Shown here: positions 34,801-42,619 of the stretch, in pieces | How positions within the stretch are numbered: the stretch's first letter is position 1 | Layout of the letters: every line of letters begins with the position of its first letter | Assembly: GCF_000685315.1 (NCBI RefSeq) | Contig: NZ_ARYM01000001.1 | Location: forward strand, 124,001 to 188,000 | DNA length: 64,000 nt | Direction: 5' to 3' | Origin: Hyphomonas polymorpha PS728 | Lineage (GTDB): Bacteria; Pseudomonadota; Alphaproteobacteria; Caulobacterales; Hyphomonadaceae | Translations under genes and position numbers: made by a program | Notes under the pieces: model-generated | Told to the model about the DNA's origin: nothing | Databases searched by the model: none | The model's input: the letters and a program-made list of their open reading frames with translations, nothing else

Positions 34801-35763
34801 TTACAGCACGCCGGCCTCTTTCCACGCTTCCTTCGGCCAGCGGCGGTGTTGCCAGAACCATTGGCCGGGATGGGCGCGCACCTGGGCTTCGATGAAGGCG
34901 GTGATGCGCTCGACCGAGCGTTTCACATCGGCTTCCTGATTGCCGGTGTTTTCAGGAATGAAGGGCGTGTGGAACTCGATCCGGAACCGGGCGGGGCCGG
35001 TGCGCGTGGTCGATACCGGAACGATGGGCACCTGGTATTTGAGGGCAAGGCGCGAGGGGCCGGGCGCGGTCATCGCGGCATGGCCGAAGAAGGGCACCGG
35101 GATGCCTTCATTGAACTTCTGATCATTCATCAGCGCGACGGGGGCGCCCTTGGCGAGGGAGCGCATGAGCTCGCGTGTGCCGATGCCCTTGGGCGCGTTG
35201 ACGGCGGTGCCATAATCATGGCGCAGCTCTGCAATGCGCTTGTCGATGTGCGGATTGTTCAGGGCACGGTAGGTCATCACCGCATGGGGAATGCGTTTGG
35301 TGATCGCCGCCGGCATGATTTCCCAATTGGCGAAATGACCCGAGATGAAGACGGCGCCCTTGCCGCTGTCGCGGATGGCATCGAGCACGTCGAGGCCGAT
35401 AATCTCGACGCGGCCGGACGTATAGGGATCAATACTGGGCAGATGCGGCAACTCGCCCGCCGTGCGCCCGGCGCTTTCCCAGGCGGCGAGCGCGGTGGCT
35501 TCCACCTGTTCCTCGCTCCAGCCCGGAAAGGCGAGGCGGAGGTTGCGCCGGGTTGTCTTGTGCTGAGAGAGAAGCGGGCCGATCTTCTTCACCAGCCAGC
35601 CGCCGAAATCGGAGGCCTTGTCCGGCCCCAGCATTTTCATGGGCCCCCAATAGATGAGATCCCAGGCGATGGTCTCCAGGCGCCATTGCAGCCGCTGGCC
35701 GAAGCTGGCGCGGTTATCGATGTCCTTCGGGCGGACATAGGCGGTGGGGGTCTGGTCGTTCAT
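34801..35763 (-). CDS. lpxL: Lipid A biosynthesis lauroyl/myristoyl acyltransferase (LpxL/HtrB family)
   Basis: 320 residues. Transfers a secondary acyl chain onto Kdo2-lipid IVA at the inner membrane. The HX4E catalytic motif is HFANWE, and NDQKFNEGIPVPFFG and WFWQHRRW are typical. No strong N-terminal membrane helix is evident, although MKMLGPDKASDFGGWLV could associate with the membrane. Start at 35763 (MNDQTP); the frame extends upstream without homology. It lies directly after lpxK in one transcriptional direction with DUF374 and waaA. Which of LpxL, LpxM or LpxP it is cannot be decided. Confidence 0.85.
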   Translation of the reverse strand: MNDQTPTAYVRPKDIDNRASFGQRLQWRLETIAWDLIYWGPMKMLGPDKASDFGGWLVKKIGPLLSQHKTTRRNLRLAFPGWSEEQVEATALAAWESAGRTAGELPHLPSIDPYTSGRVEIIGLDVLDAIRDSGKGAVFISGHFANWEIMPAAITKRIPHAVMTYRALNNPHIDKRIAELRHDYGTAVNAPKGIGTRELMRSLAKGAPVALMNDQKFNEGIPVPFFGHAAMTAPGPSRLALKYQVPIVPVSTTRTGPARFRIEFHTPFIPENTGNQEADVKRSVERITAFIEAQVRAHPGQWFWQHRRWPKEAWKEAGVL

Positions 35764-35782
35764 GGGCTGCGTCAGCTTTCCG

Positions 35783-36769
35783 TCAGCTTTTGAAGAGCGG
35801 CGCGAGCACCGCGTCAAGCGCTGCGGTATCCTCGAATACTGCGGTTACCGGCCAGGCGTGGATTTCCTGCCGCACTTCCGGCGGCAGGCGGACATGATCC
35901 TTGGTGGTGGTGACGAGGCGCGCGCCATGATCGCGTGCCAGGCTGCGGAGGAACTGGATGTCGCCTTTGGCATAGGGATGATGATCCCCGAAGGGCACCG
36001 CGTCGGAGAGATGACCGCCCGCCTCGGCCAGGCTGTCGAAGAATTTCTGCGGGCGCCCGATGCCGGCAAAGGCGACGAGGGGCCCGAGCGGCGGGGCCTC
36101 CGCCGGGGCGAGCCGCGCGCGCAGTACGGGCAGGCCGCTGGCGGTAACTTCACGCGGCACCGGGCCTTCGCCCATGAGCACGACGGCATCGGCGCGGGCG
36201 AGCCCTTCAGGCACCTTTTCCCGAAGCGGCCCCTGGGGCAGCACCTGGCCATTGCCGAAGGGCGCGCCCGCATCAATCACGATGAAGGTGAGGTCTTTCT
36301 TCAGGGACGGGTTCTGATGGCCATCATCCATGACGATTACGTCTGCGCCCGCCGCCGCGATGGCGCGGGCCGCTTCCGGACGGTCGCGCCCGATCCAGGC
36401 CTCGCCGGTGGCGGCCAGGAGCAGCGGCTCATCGCCCACATCGCGGTAAGTGTGCGCGCCAGCGTCAACCTTCAGGGGGCCGCGCTCTTTTCCGCCATGG
36501 CCGCGCGAGAGGCTGGCGGCGCGCAGGCCGCGGGCAGTGATCCGGTTACGGATGGCTTCGGTTACCGGCGTCTTGCCGGCGCCGCCGGTGGTGAGGTTGC
36601 CGATACAGACGACCGGCACGGGGGCGCTGTCGGGCACGGCGCGCGCCAGCTTCCGCCGGAGCCCCCAGAGATAGAGCATCGAGAAGGGCGTCAGCAGCAG
36701 GCGGGTGAGCGGGGCAGCTTCACGGGATTGCGGATCAAGGCCGGCCGACCAGAAATGCGGCGCTCTCAC
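35783..36769 (-). CDS. lpxK: Tetraacyldisaccharide 4'-kinase
   Basis: Phosphorylates the lipid A disaccharide precursor at the 4' position; 328 residues. P-loop region CIGNLTTGGAGKTP, then LSRGHGG and MDDGHQNPSL, all typical. Starts with GTG at 36767-36769, and the GTGA overlaps the waaA stop, so translation is coupled to waaA. The N-terminal amphipathic helix APHFWSAG is conserved. Confidence 0.95.
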   Translation of the reverse strand: MRAPHFWSAGLDPQSREAAPLTRLLLTPFSMLYLWGLRRKLARAVPDSAPVPVVCIGNLTTGGAGKTPVTEAIRNRITARGLRAASLSRGHGGKERGPLKVDAGAHTYRDVGDEPLLLAATGEAWIGRDRPEAARAIAAAGADVIVMDDGHQNPSLKKDLTFIVIDAGAPFGNGQVLPQGPLREKVPEGLARADAVVLMGEGPVPREVTASGLPVLRARLAPAEAPPLGPLVAFAGIGRPQKFFDSLAEAGGHLSDAVPFGDHHPYAKGDIQFLRSLARDHGARLVTTTKDHVRLPPEVRQEIHAWPVTAVFEDTAALDAVLAPLFKS

Positions 36770-38055
36770 CGCCGCCCCTCCGAGGCCGCGCCCGCGCCTT
36801 CCAGCAGCGGCCTGGGCAGCAGCGGCAGCAGCACGCCGAGCGTCAGCAGCATCGGCTCGTCGGCTTCGGCGGCGAGTTTGGCCAGCGCATCTTCGGGCAC
36901 CGGCGGGGGCGCCTGCAGGAAAGTGTGCAGGGCGGCCGGGCCATCGACCGTGTGGACGAGGCCGGTCGCCTCCAGGCTTGCCATCAGGTCTGCGAAATTA
37001 TGGACGCGCGGGCCGGTGGCGACGGGGCGGTTGAGGCGGATCGGCTCGAGCGGGTTGTGCCCGCCAACGCCTTCGGCATGGCCGCCGCCGAGATAGACCG
37101 CCGTGGCCAGGCGCAGCCAGGTGCCCATCTCGCCCATCGTGTCGGCCAGCAGCACGCGGTCGCGCTTGTCGGGCTGGACGCCCTTGCTGCGGCGGGCATG
37201 GCGCAGGCCGCGCTGTTTCAGCAGGGCTTCGATCTCGTCGCCGCGCTCGGGATGGCGCGGGGCAATGATCAGGGCGACATCTTCGTGCAGCGTGGCGGCG
37301 GCGTCGAGGAAGAGTTCCTCCTCACCCGGATGGGTGGAGGCGGCCAAGAGGCAGCGGCGCCCGGCGATGAAGTTGGCGGCGATGCGGCTCATCTCCACCT
37401 CATTGGCGCCGGGCGGGGGCAGGGCGGATTTGAGATTGCCTGCCGCGCGGACCGGGCGGCCGAGCAGATTTTCCAGCCGCTGGCCGGTATCGAGATCTGC
37501 GGCCAGAACAATGTCGAAATTCCCGACAAGCTGGCGGAACAGGCTGCGCACCTTCTGCCAGCCTTCGGCGGATTTCTGCGTCATCCGCGCATTGACGAGC
37601 GCAGTGCGAGACCCTGCCTTGCGGGCTTCATGGATCAGGTTTGGCCAGATCTCGCCTTCTGCGAAGACGCAGAGGTCCGGCTTCCAGTGCTGGATGAAGC
37701 GGCGGGCGGCCTGGGGCGTGTCGAGCGGGGCCATGGCATGAATGGCGTTGTCGGGAAGCAGGGGCCCCAGCACGCGGGCGGAAGTGACGGTCTGGCTGGT
37801 GAAGACCAGCATCAGTCCGGGGCGCTCGGCAATCATGCGGCGGCCCAGCTCCAGCAGCAGGCCGCTTTCACCGACACTCGCGCCATGCAGCCAGACCAGC
37901 GGGCCGGGCCGGCGCGGCGGCAGGCGTTTGGCGTAGCGCTCATGCAGGCGCAGATAGTCTTCCTTGCCCTTGCGCGCCCGGTCGCTCAGCACAAAGCCGA
38001 GGAAGGGCGAGGCGGCATAGGTGGTAAGCCGGTAGGCGAATAACGCAGGCGTCAT
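36766..38055 (-). CDS. waaA: 3-deoxy-D-manno-octulosonic acid transferase
   Basis: Adds Kdo from CMP-Kdo to lipid IVA; 429 residues, GT30 family. Signatures are HGASVGESG (catalytic Glu), FTSQTVTSA, FAEGEIWPNL, AASTHPGEEE, IAPRHPER and GGHNPLEP. Membrane-associated N-terminus. It overlaps the upstream DUF374 gene and the downstream lpxK by 4 bp each, forming a tight lipid A operon. Whether it adds one or two Kdo residues cannot be told. Confidence 0.95.
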   Translation of the reverse strand: MTPALFAYRLTTYAASPFLGFVLSDRARKGKEDYLRLHERYAKRLPPRRPGPLVWLHGASVGESGLLLELGRRMIAERPGLMLVFTSQTVTSARVLGPLLPDNAIHAMAPLDTPQAARRFIQHWKPDLCVFAEGEIWPNLIHEARKAGSRTALVNARMTQKSAEGWQKVRSLFRQLVGNFDIVLAADLDTGQRLENLLGRPVRAAGNLKSALPPPGANEVEMSRIAANFIAGRRCLLAASTHPGEEELFLDAAATLHEDVALIIAPRHPERGDEIEALLKQRGLRHARRSKGVQPDKRDRVLLADTMGEMGTWLRLATAVYLGGGHAEGVGGHNPLEPIRLNRPVATGPRVHNFADLMASLEATGLVHTVDGPAALHTFLQAPPPVPEDALAKLAAEADEPMLLTLGVLLPLLPRPLLEGAGAASEGRR

Positions 38056-38831
38056 TCTGTCATAAGCTCCGGCCTGGCGGGTTGTTCGGGATATCCGGCA
38101 AGCGTTTCGGCACGCCGGGTTGCCTCATCCATGCCGCGTTGCAGCGCTTCTTGCAACGCCTCGGGCGATGCCTCGCGGGGGCAAACGAGCAGCGGGCCGA
38201 AGACAATGGCGCCGCGCGTGAAGGGCAGGGGGATGATGAAGCGGTCCCAGCTTTTCAGGCGCGGGGCGGGCCGGGTGGAGATGGCATAGGGCAGAACAGC
38301 GGCGCCGCTGCGCTGGGCAAGGGTCACGGCGCCCTGGCTGGCGATGCGGCGGGGGCCGCGCGGGCCGTCCGGCGTCATGCAGACATAGCCGCCGCTGCGC
38401 AGGCGGCTGGCGGCCTCGGCAATGGCGCGCATGCCGCCTTTGTCCTTGTTCGTCTTCTTCTTGTTGCCCTTAGAGCCGCGTACGACATCCAGATCGAGGT
38501 GTTTGATGGCGCGGGCGACGGGTTCGCCATCGGGGGAGAGGGAGATCATCATGGCGGCGCGGCCGCGCTTTTCCGGCCAGTGGCGCACCGCGCGGTTCCA
38601 ACCTGCCGGCATCAGCAGGATGGTCTCATGCCAGCACGCTACGATGAGGCCGGGCTTTTCCACGGCCAGCGCGGCGCGCGCTTCGGCTTCGCCTTCGATC
38701 ATCCAGCGCACCGTGCGGCCGACCAGCGCCATCCAGGCCCAGATGAGGAATCCGAGCACGGCAACAACAGGGGCAGAGCGGAAAAACGCTTTCATCGAGC
38801 GGCTTATACTGCGCTTCGCGCCCTGCGCCAT
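38052..38831 (-). CDS. DUF374 lysophospholipid acyltransferase-like protein
   Basis: 259 residues. One N-terminal membrane segment (VVAVLGFLIWAWMALVG), then a PlsC-like domain with a degenerate acyltransferase motif (ACWHETILLMP), a substrate loop around SLSPDGEPVA and the characteristic TPDGPRGPRRIA. The DUF374 family neighbours waaA in many alphaproteobacteria and is assumed to act on lipid A or phospholipid; the reaction is not established here. Start at 38831; an internal ATG at 38795 is possible. Confidence 0.82.
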   Translation of the reverse strand: MAQGAKRSISRSMKAFFRSAPVVAVLGFLIWAWMALVGRTVRWMIEGEAEARAALAVEKPGLIVACWHETILLMPAGWNRAVRHWPEKRGRAAMMISLSPDGEPVARAIKHLDLDVVRGSKGNKKKTNKDKGGMRAIAEAASRLRSGGYVCMTPDGPRGPRRIASQGAVTLAQRSGAAVLPYAISTRPAPRLKSWDRFIIPLPFTRGAIVFGPLLVCPREASPEALQEALQRGMDEATRRAETLAGYPEQPARPELMTE

Positions 38832-38883
38832 TGAACAGTTCAGAAAGCTGGGGAACCGGCAAGAACGCGGACGGAAAGGAGAA

Positions 38884-38958
38884 TGGTGGGCGATACAAGG
38901 TTCGAACTTGTGACCCCTGCCGTGTGAAGGCAGTGCTCTACCGCTGAGCTAATCGCCC
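38884..38958 (-). tRNA. tRNA-Val (anticodon CAC)
   Basis: Reading the minus strand gives a full cloverleaf. Acceptor stem GGGCGAT/ATCGCCC, D-arm GCTC-AGCGGTA-GAGC, anticodon arm CTGCC-TTCACAC-GGCAG with anticodon CAC (reads GUG), a 5-nt variable loop and T-arm ACAAG-TTCGAAC-CTTGT. The discriminator A and CCA are encoded (38884-38887). A promoter-like TTGACC (38996-39001) with TTACCC 16 bp downstream precedes it. Confidence 0.95.
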
Positions 38959-39181
38959 GACCGCGAGCGGGGTGGGTAATCTTGCTTCAGGATGAGGTCA
39001 AGCACATATCGCAAGGCAGCTGCGAGATAGGCGAAGGTGGGTTTTCGTGGTTAAGTACGGAAATGTGGACGCATGGATCGTCGTTGAAGCCATGCGGAAT
39101 TGCATGATACGCGAGCGGGCGTGTGCGTTATACTTCTTATGAGGGTAGATGGCGGCAGGCGCTGGGATTGTGCGCCGCAAC

Positions 39182-39195
39182 TGCAAACGGTTGCA
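39182..39195. promoter_or_regulatory. LacI-family-type operator
   Basis: TGCAAACGGTTGCA: two inverted TGCAA arms around ACGG, 12 of 14 positions symmetric. The CG centre flanked by AA and TT is the signature of LacI/GalR-family operators. No LacI-type gene lies in the window, so the cognate regulator is unknown. Confidence 0.42.
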
Positions 39196-39229
39196 ATTAA
39201 ACGGGCAATACCCTGATCAGGATCACAAG

Positions 39230-39274
39230 ATGAACGCCAGATGAATGAGCGTTCATGATGAACAGTTGTTCATC
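39230..39274. promoter_or_regulatory. Clustered inverted repeats of ATGAAC half-sites
   Basis: Two inverted repeats sit side by side: ATGAACGC (39230-39237) with GCGTTCAT (39249-39256), and GATGAAC (39257-39263) with GTTCATC (39268-39274). Four half-sites share the core TGAAC. They lie just before a TATATA element, so a dimeric regulator bound here would control the small gene downstream. The spacing does not match the alphaproteobacterial LexA box (GTTC-N7-GTTC). Confidence 0.5.
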
Positions 39275-39460
39275 TTCTTAGTTTAAGAAAATGTTATATA
39301 GAATTGCTCTTGAGAAACCCGGCAAACATTGTCATCTACCGGACATACACAGACGGGCCGGCAAGGTCCGCGTGATGAACCTTAAGAAGGACAGGCACAG
39401 ATGGCCCCCCATAGGGCTGTCTCAACTTCAAAAACGATAAGATCGCCTGGAGAGAGCAGA

Positions 39461-39703
39461 GTGAAAGACTGGTGTGACGAAGAAGGCGCAAAGCGCCTCC
39501 GTGAAAAAATCAATTCGTATTGGGCAGAGCGCGGTTATGAGGTCGACGTAGACCTCGTGGACGCAGGTTTTGTTCCCGCGATGCGGAGCGCCCGCTGCGA
39601 CGTGCGTTCCAATATGGTCAATGGCATGCCGCGCCGCCGCGCTGCCGGTGAGGTTGGGTCTTCGCGCCCGACTTACCGTCCGCGCAACGAAGCGACGGCT
39701 TGA
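39461..39703 (+). CDS. Small conserved alphaproteobacterial protein, unknown function
   Basis: 80 residues from a GTG at 39461, with GGAGAG upstream. The core WCDEEGAKRLREKINSYWA, then ERGYEVDVDLVDAGF and ARCDVRSNMVNGMP, recurs in alphaproteobacterial genomes as far as I recall; no function is known. An in-frame ATG at 39401 would add 20 residues without family character. Basic C-terminus. It sits behind an unusually elaborate regulatory region. Confidence 0.72.
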   Translation: MKDWCDEEGAKRLREKINSYWAERGYEVDVDLVDAGFVPAMRSARCDVRSNMVNGMPRRRAAGEVGSSRPTYRPRNEATA

Positions 39704-40386
39704 TCCCTCAGGACTGACAAAGCTGGTAACAATTCGGAATAGTGGCCGATGACCGCATCGGGCGCGAGATTTTCGACTGTTTCGGCTTCGTAGCCAAAGG
39801 TCACAAACAGGAAGGGCAGTCCGGCATTCCGGGCTGCCCTTTCATCTGTTCGGCTATCGCCCACGAACAGGGCGCGGGCCGGTGTGCCGCCCGCCGCGCG
39901 GACGGCTTCGAACACATGATCCTGGTGCGGCTTGCGATTGGTTGCCCGGTCCGCGCCAAGAATGGCGGCGAAGCGGGTGGTCAGGCCAAGCTCGCTGATC
40001 AGCCGCTCACTGAGATCCTGGCGCTTGTTGGTGCAGACGCAGAGTGTGGCGCCCGCATCCAGCAGAGCATCCAGCGCGTTGACGCAGCCTTCAAACGGGC
40101 GCGAGCCGACAGCGATGTTCTCCACATAATAACTGATGAAGCGATCAAAGGCGGCGTCCATGTCTGGCGCCGGCAGGTTAACCCCGTGCACGCCAAATCC
40201 GCGTTCCATCATTGCGCGGGCGCCATTACCGATCAGGGTGGCAATCGTCGGCAGGCCCACCGGGGCAAGGCCGGCATCGGCAAGCACATGGTTGAGCGCG
40301 CCCAGCAGGTCCGGCGCGGTATCCACCAGCGTGCCGTCGAGATCGAAAGCGACAGTCCAGCCCTCGAAGCTGCCCATTTCCGCCAT
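39673..40386 (-). CDS. gph: Phosphoglycolate phosphatase-like HAD hydrolase
   Basis: 237 residues. HAD motifs: I FDLDGTLVDT with the nucleophile Asp, II within CVCTNKR, III the Lys of RKPHQDH, and IV VGDSRTDERAARNAG. The cap domain and length fit Gph, which removes 2-phosphoglycolate; other HAD substrates are possible. The start at 40386 has AGGAGGG 6 bp upstream. Its last 31 bp overlap the 3' end of the convergent small gene. Confidence 0.87.
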   Translation of the reverse strand: MAEMGSFEGWTVAFDLDGTLVDTAPDLLGALNHVLADAGLAPVGLPTIATLIGNGARAMMERGFGVHGVNLPAPDMDAAFDRFISYYVENIAVGSRPFEGCVNALDALLDAGATLCVCTNKRQDLSERLISELGLTTRFAAILGADRATNRKPHQDHVFEAVRAAGGTPARALFVGDSRTDERAARNAGLPFLFVTFGYEAETVENLAPDAVIGHYSELLPALSVLRDQAVASLRGR

Positions 40387-40467
40387 GCCAGACCCTCCTT
40401 CGCCCTCGCCAAGATGCGGGGTTTCGTCTAGGCGATGGGGCAGAGGAAAGCGAGAGGGAGCCCGCAC

Positions 40468-41844
40468 TTGACTGACACGCCCAAACAGCGCGCCGCCGTC
40501 ATCCTTGCTGCCGGCAAGGGAACCCGGATGAAGTCGCCCCTGCCCAAGGTGATGCATGCCGTCGCCGGGCGGCCGATGGTCGACTGGTCAATCGCATTGG
40601 CGCGGAATGTTGGCGCAGAGAAAATCGTCGCAGTGGTGCATCCCTCGCAGGACGTGCTGATTGCGCATCTGGAAAAGCACCATCCCGACATTGCCATTGC
40701 CTATCAGGACCCGCCGCAGGGTACCGGCCATGCGGTGCGCTGCGCTGAGGGTGCGCTGGCTGGGTTTGAGGGCGACCTGGCGGTGCTCTATGGCGACAGC
40801 CCGCTGGTGCCGGCGGCGACCATTGAAGCGCTTTTCGGCACACTTTCCGGCAAGACCGGGCTGGGCGTGCTGGGCTTTGAGGCCGAAGACCCCGGCCTCT
40901 ATGGCCGCCTGATCACTGCCGAGGATGGCAGCTTGGAAGCCATTGTTGAAGCGCGTGAAGCCACGCCGCACCAGCTCAGGGTGCGCCTCTGCAACTCAGG
41001 CGTCATGGCAGGCCGCGCGGGCGACATGTTCCGCCTGCTGGCAAAGGTGACCAACAACAATGCCAAGGGCGAGTATTACCTGACCGACCTTGTGGGGCTT
41101 GCGCGCGCCGAAGGCATTGGCTGCGCGGTGGCAGTTTCGGGTGAGGATGATCTGATCGGTTGCGATTCCAAGGTGGACCTCGCCGAGGCCGAAGCGATCT
41201 TCCAGAGCCGCCGCCGCCGCGCGCTGATGGAGGCCGGTGTCACCCTGGTGGCCCCGGAAACGGTGTTCTTCTCTCACGATACCGAGATCGGCCCCGACGC
41301 CGTGATCGAGCCGAATGTGGTGTTCGGGCCCGGCGTGAAGGTAGCGGGCGGGGCGCAGATCCGCGCGTTCAGCCACCTCGAAGGCGCGGTCGTTGGCGCG
41401 GGCTGCAGTGTTGGCCCTTATGCGCGGCTGCGGCCGGGCACGGTGCTGGCCGCAAACGTTCACATTGGCAATTTCGTGGAAACCAAGAACACTGCCATGG
41501 GCGAGGGCGCCAAGGCAAACCACCTGGCCTATCTGGGCGACGGCGCCATCGGCGCGGGCGCCAATATCGGCGCGGGCACGATTTTCTGCAATTATGATGG
41601 CTATCTGAAACACCAGACGGATGTGGGCGAGGGGGCGTTTGTCGGCTCCAACTCTTCCCTCGTTGCGCCGGTGCGGATCGGGAACGGCGCCTATGTCGGC
41701 TCTGGCAGCGTGATCACCAAGGATGTGCCCGATGACGCGCTTGCCGTGGGCCGGGGCCAGCAGGTGACCCGCGAAGGTTGGGCGAAGAATTACCGGGCAA
41801 AGAAGGCCGCCGAAAAGGCTGCCCGCACCAAAGGCAAGGACTAG
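40468..41844 (+). CDS. glmU: Bifunctional UDP-GlcNAc pyrophosphorylase / glucosamine-1-phosphate acetyltransferase
   Basis: Makes UDP-GlcNAc for peptidoglycan and lipid A; 458 residues. The N-terminal uridyltransferase has LAAGKGTRMKS, QGTGHA, YGDSPL and NSGVM; the C-terminal half is a left-handed beta-helix of hexapeptide repeats with the acetyltransferase residues around KNTAMGEGAKANHLAYLGD. The start is taken as TTG at 40468 with GGGAG 7 bp upstream; an ATG at 40435 lacks a ribosome site. Divergent from gph. Confidence 0.96.
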   Translation: MTDTPKQRAAVILAAGKGTRMKSPLPKVMHAVAGRPMVDWSIALARNVGAEKIVAVVHPSQDVLIAHLEKHHPDIAIAYQDPPQGTGHAVRCAEGALAGFEGDLAVLYGDSPLVPAATIEALFGTLSGKTGLGVLGFEAEDPGLYGRLITAEDGSLEAIVEAREATPHQLRVRLCNSGVMAGRAGDMFRLLAKVTNNNAKGEYYLTDLVGLARAEGIGCAVAVSGEDDLIGCDSKVDLAEAEAIFQSRRRRALMEAGVTLVAPETVFFSHDTEIGPDAVIEPNVVFGPGVKVAGGAQIRAFSHLEGAVVGAGCSVGPYARLRPGTVLAANVHIGNFVETKNTAMGEGAKANHLAYLGDGAIGAGANIGAGTIFCNYDGYLKHQTDVGEGAFVGSNSSLVAPVRIGNGAYVGSGSVITKDVPDDALAVGRGQQVTREGWAKNYRAKKAAEKAARTKGKD

Positions 41845-41862
41845 CAGAACGGAAAGCCTCTC

Positions 41863-42564
41863 ATGGCCAGCGATACCGAAAAGCAGAACGCCGCCGCCGC
41901 CGCGATGGATTTCGTCGAAGAGGGCATGACGATTGGCCTTGGCACCGGATCGACGGCGAAGTTCTTCATCGAGATGCTGGCCGACGAGATTGCCGATGGC
42001 CTGCTGGTGCGCTGTATCGAGACCAGTGTGCAGACGCGGGACCTCGCCCGCAGCCTCGGCATTCCGCTGATCCCGTTCGAGCAGGTGGACCGCATTCACC
42101 TCACCGTCGACGGCGCCGACGAGATTGGCCCTGGCGGGGTGCTGATCAAGGGCGGCGGGGCGGCGCTGCTGCGCGAGAAGATCATCGCCAACGCTTCCGA
42201 TCACATGGTGGTGATTGCCGACAGCTCCAAAGAGGTGCCGCATATCGGGGCGTTTCCGCTGCCGGTGGAGGTGACGCCGTTCGGCTACACCATCACCGCG
42301 AAGAAGGTGCATGACGCGCTGGTTGCCTCCGGCGTGGAACGCCCGCGCATCGAGCTGCGCAAGGCGCCGGGCAGTGTGGACCTGCTGGTCACCGATGGCG
42401 GCAACCATATTCTCGACTGCCATTGTGGACGCATTCCCGACCCGGCAAAGACGGCCGCTTTCCTCTCCGGGGTGCCCGGCGTGGTGGAGCATGGCCTCTT
42501 CATCGGCCTCGCCCGCACCGTGATCATCGGTGACGAAAATGGCGCGCATATTATTGAATACTGA
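41863..42564 (+). CDS. rpiA: Ribose-5-phosphate isomerase A
   Basis: Interconverts ribose 5-phosphate and ribulose 5-phosphate in the pentose phosphate pathway; 233 residues. Signatures are GLGTGSTAKFFIE, DGADEIGPGG and KGGGAALLREKI, which contain the catalytic Asp, Glu and Lys. It begins 18 bp after glmU and is followed by gor on the same strand. The pentose pathway provides the NADPH that glutathione reductase consumes. Confidence 0.97.
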   Translation: MASDTEKQNAAAAAMDFVEEGMTIGLGTGSTAKFFIEMLADEIADGLLVRCIETSVQTRDLARSLGIPLIPFEQVDRIHLTVDGADEIGPGGVLIKGGGAALLREKIIANASDHMVVIADSSKEVPHIGAFPLPVEVTPFGYTITAKKVHDALVASGVERPRIELRKAPGSVDLLVTDGGNHILDCHCGRIPDPAKTAAFLSGVPGVVEHGLFIGLARTVIIGDENGAHIIEY

Positions 42565-42619
42565 GGCGGACGCCTCACATCTGCTGCCGGTAATTCATTA
42601 GAAATCCAAGGAATATCCC

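Larger units (their letters stand above)
38959..39400. promoter_or_regulatory. Regulator-rich intergenic region between tRNA-Val and the 80-residue gene
   Basis: About 440 bp without a credible gene, more AT-rich toward the right. It holds the tRNA promoter (38980-39001), an inverted repeat CGCATGG/CCATGCG (39070-39076 with 39090-39096), a LacI-type palindrome (39182-39195), a cluster of ATGAAC half-sites (39230-39274) and a TATATA box near 39295. These point to a strongly regulated promoter driving the plus-strand gene. Confidence 0.5.

Noticed and set aside
39230-39274. LexA (SOS) box
   Set aside because: The alphaproteobacterial box is GTTC-N7-GTTC. Here GTTC copies are 17 bp apart start to start and half-sites are inverted, so the pattern does not fit.
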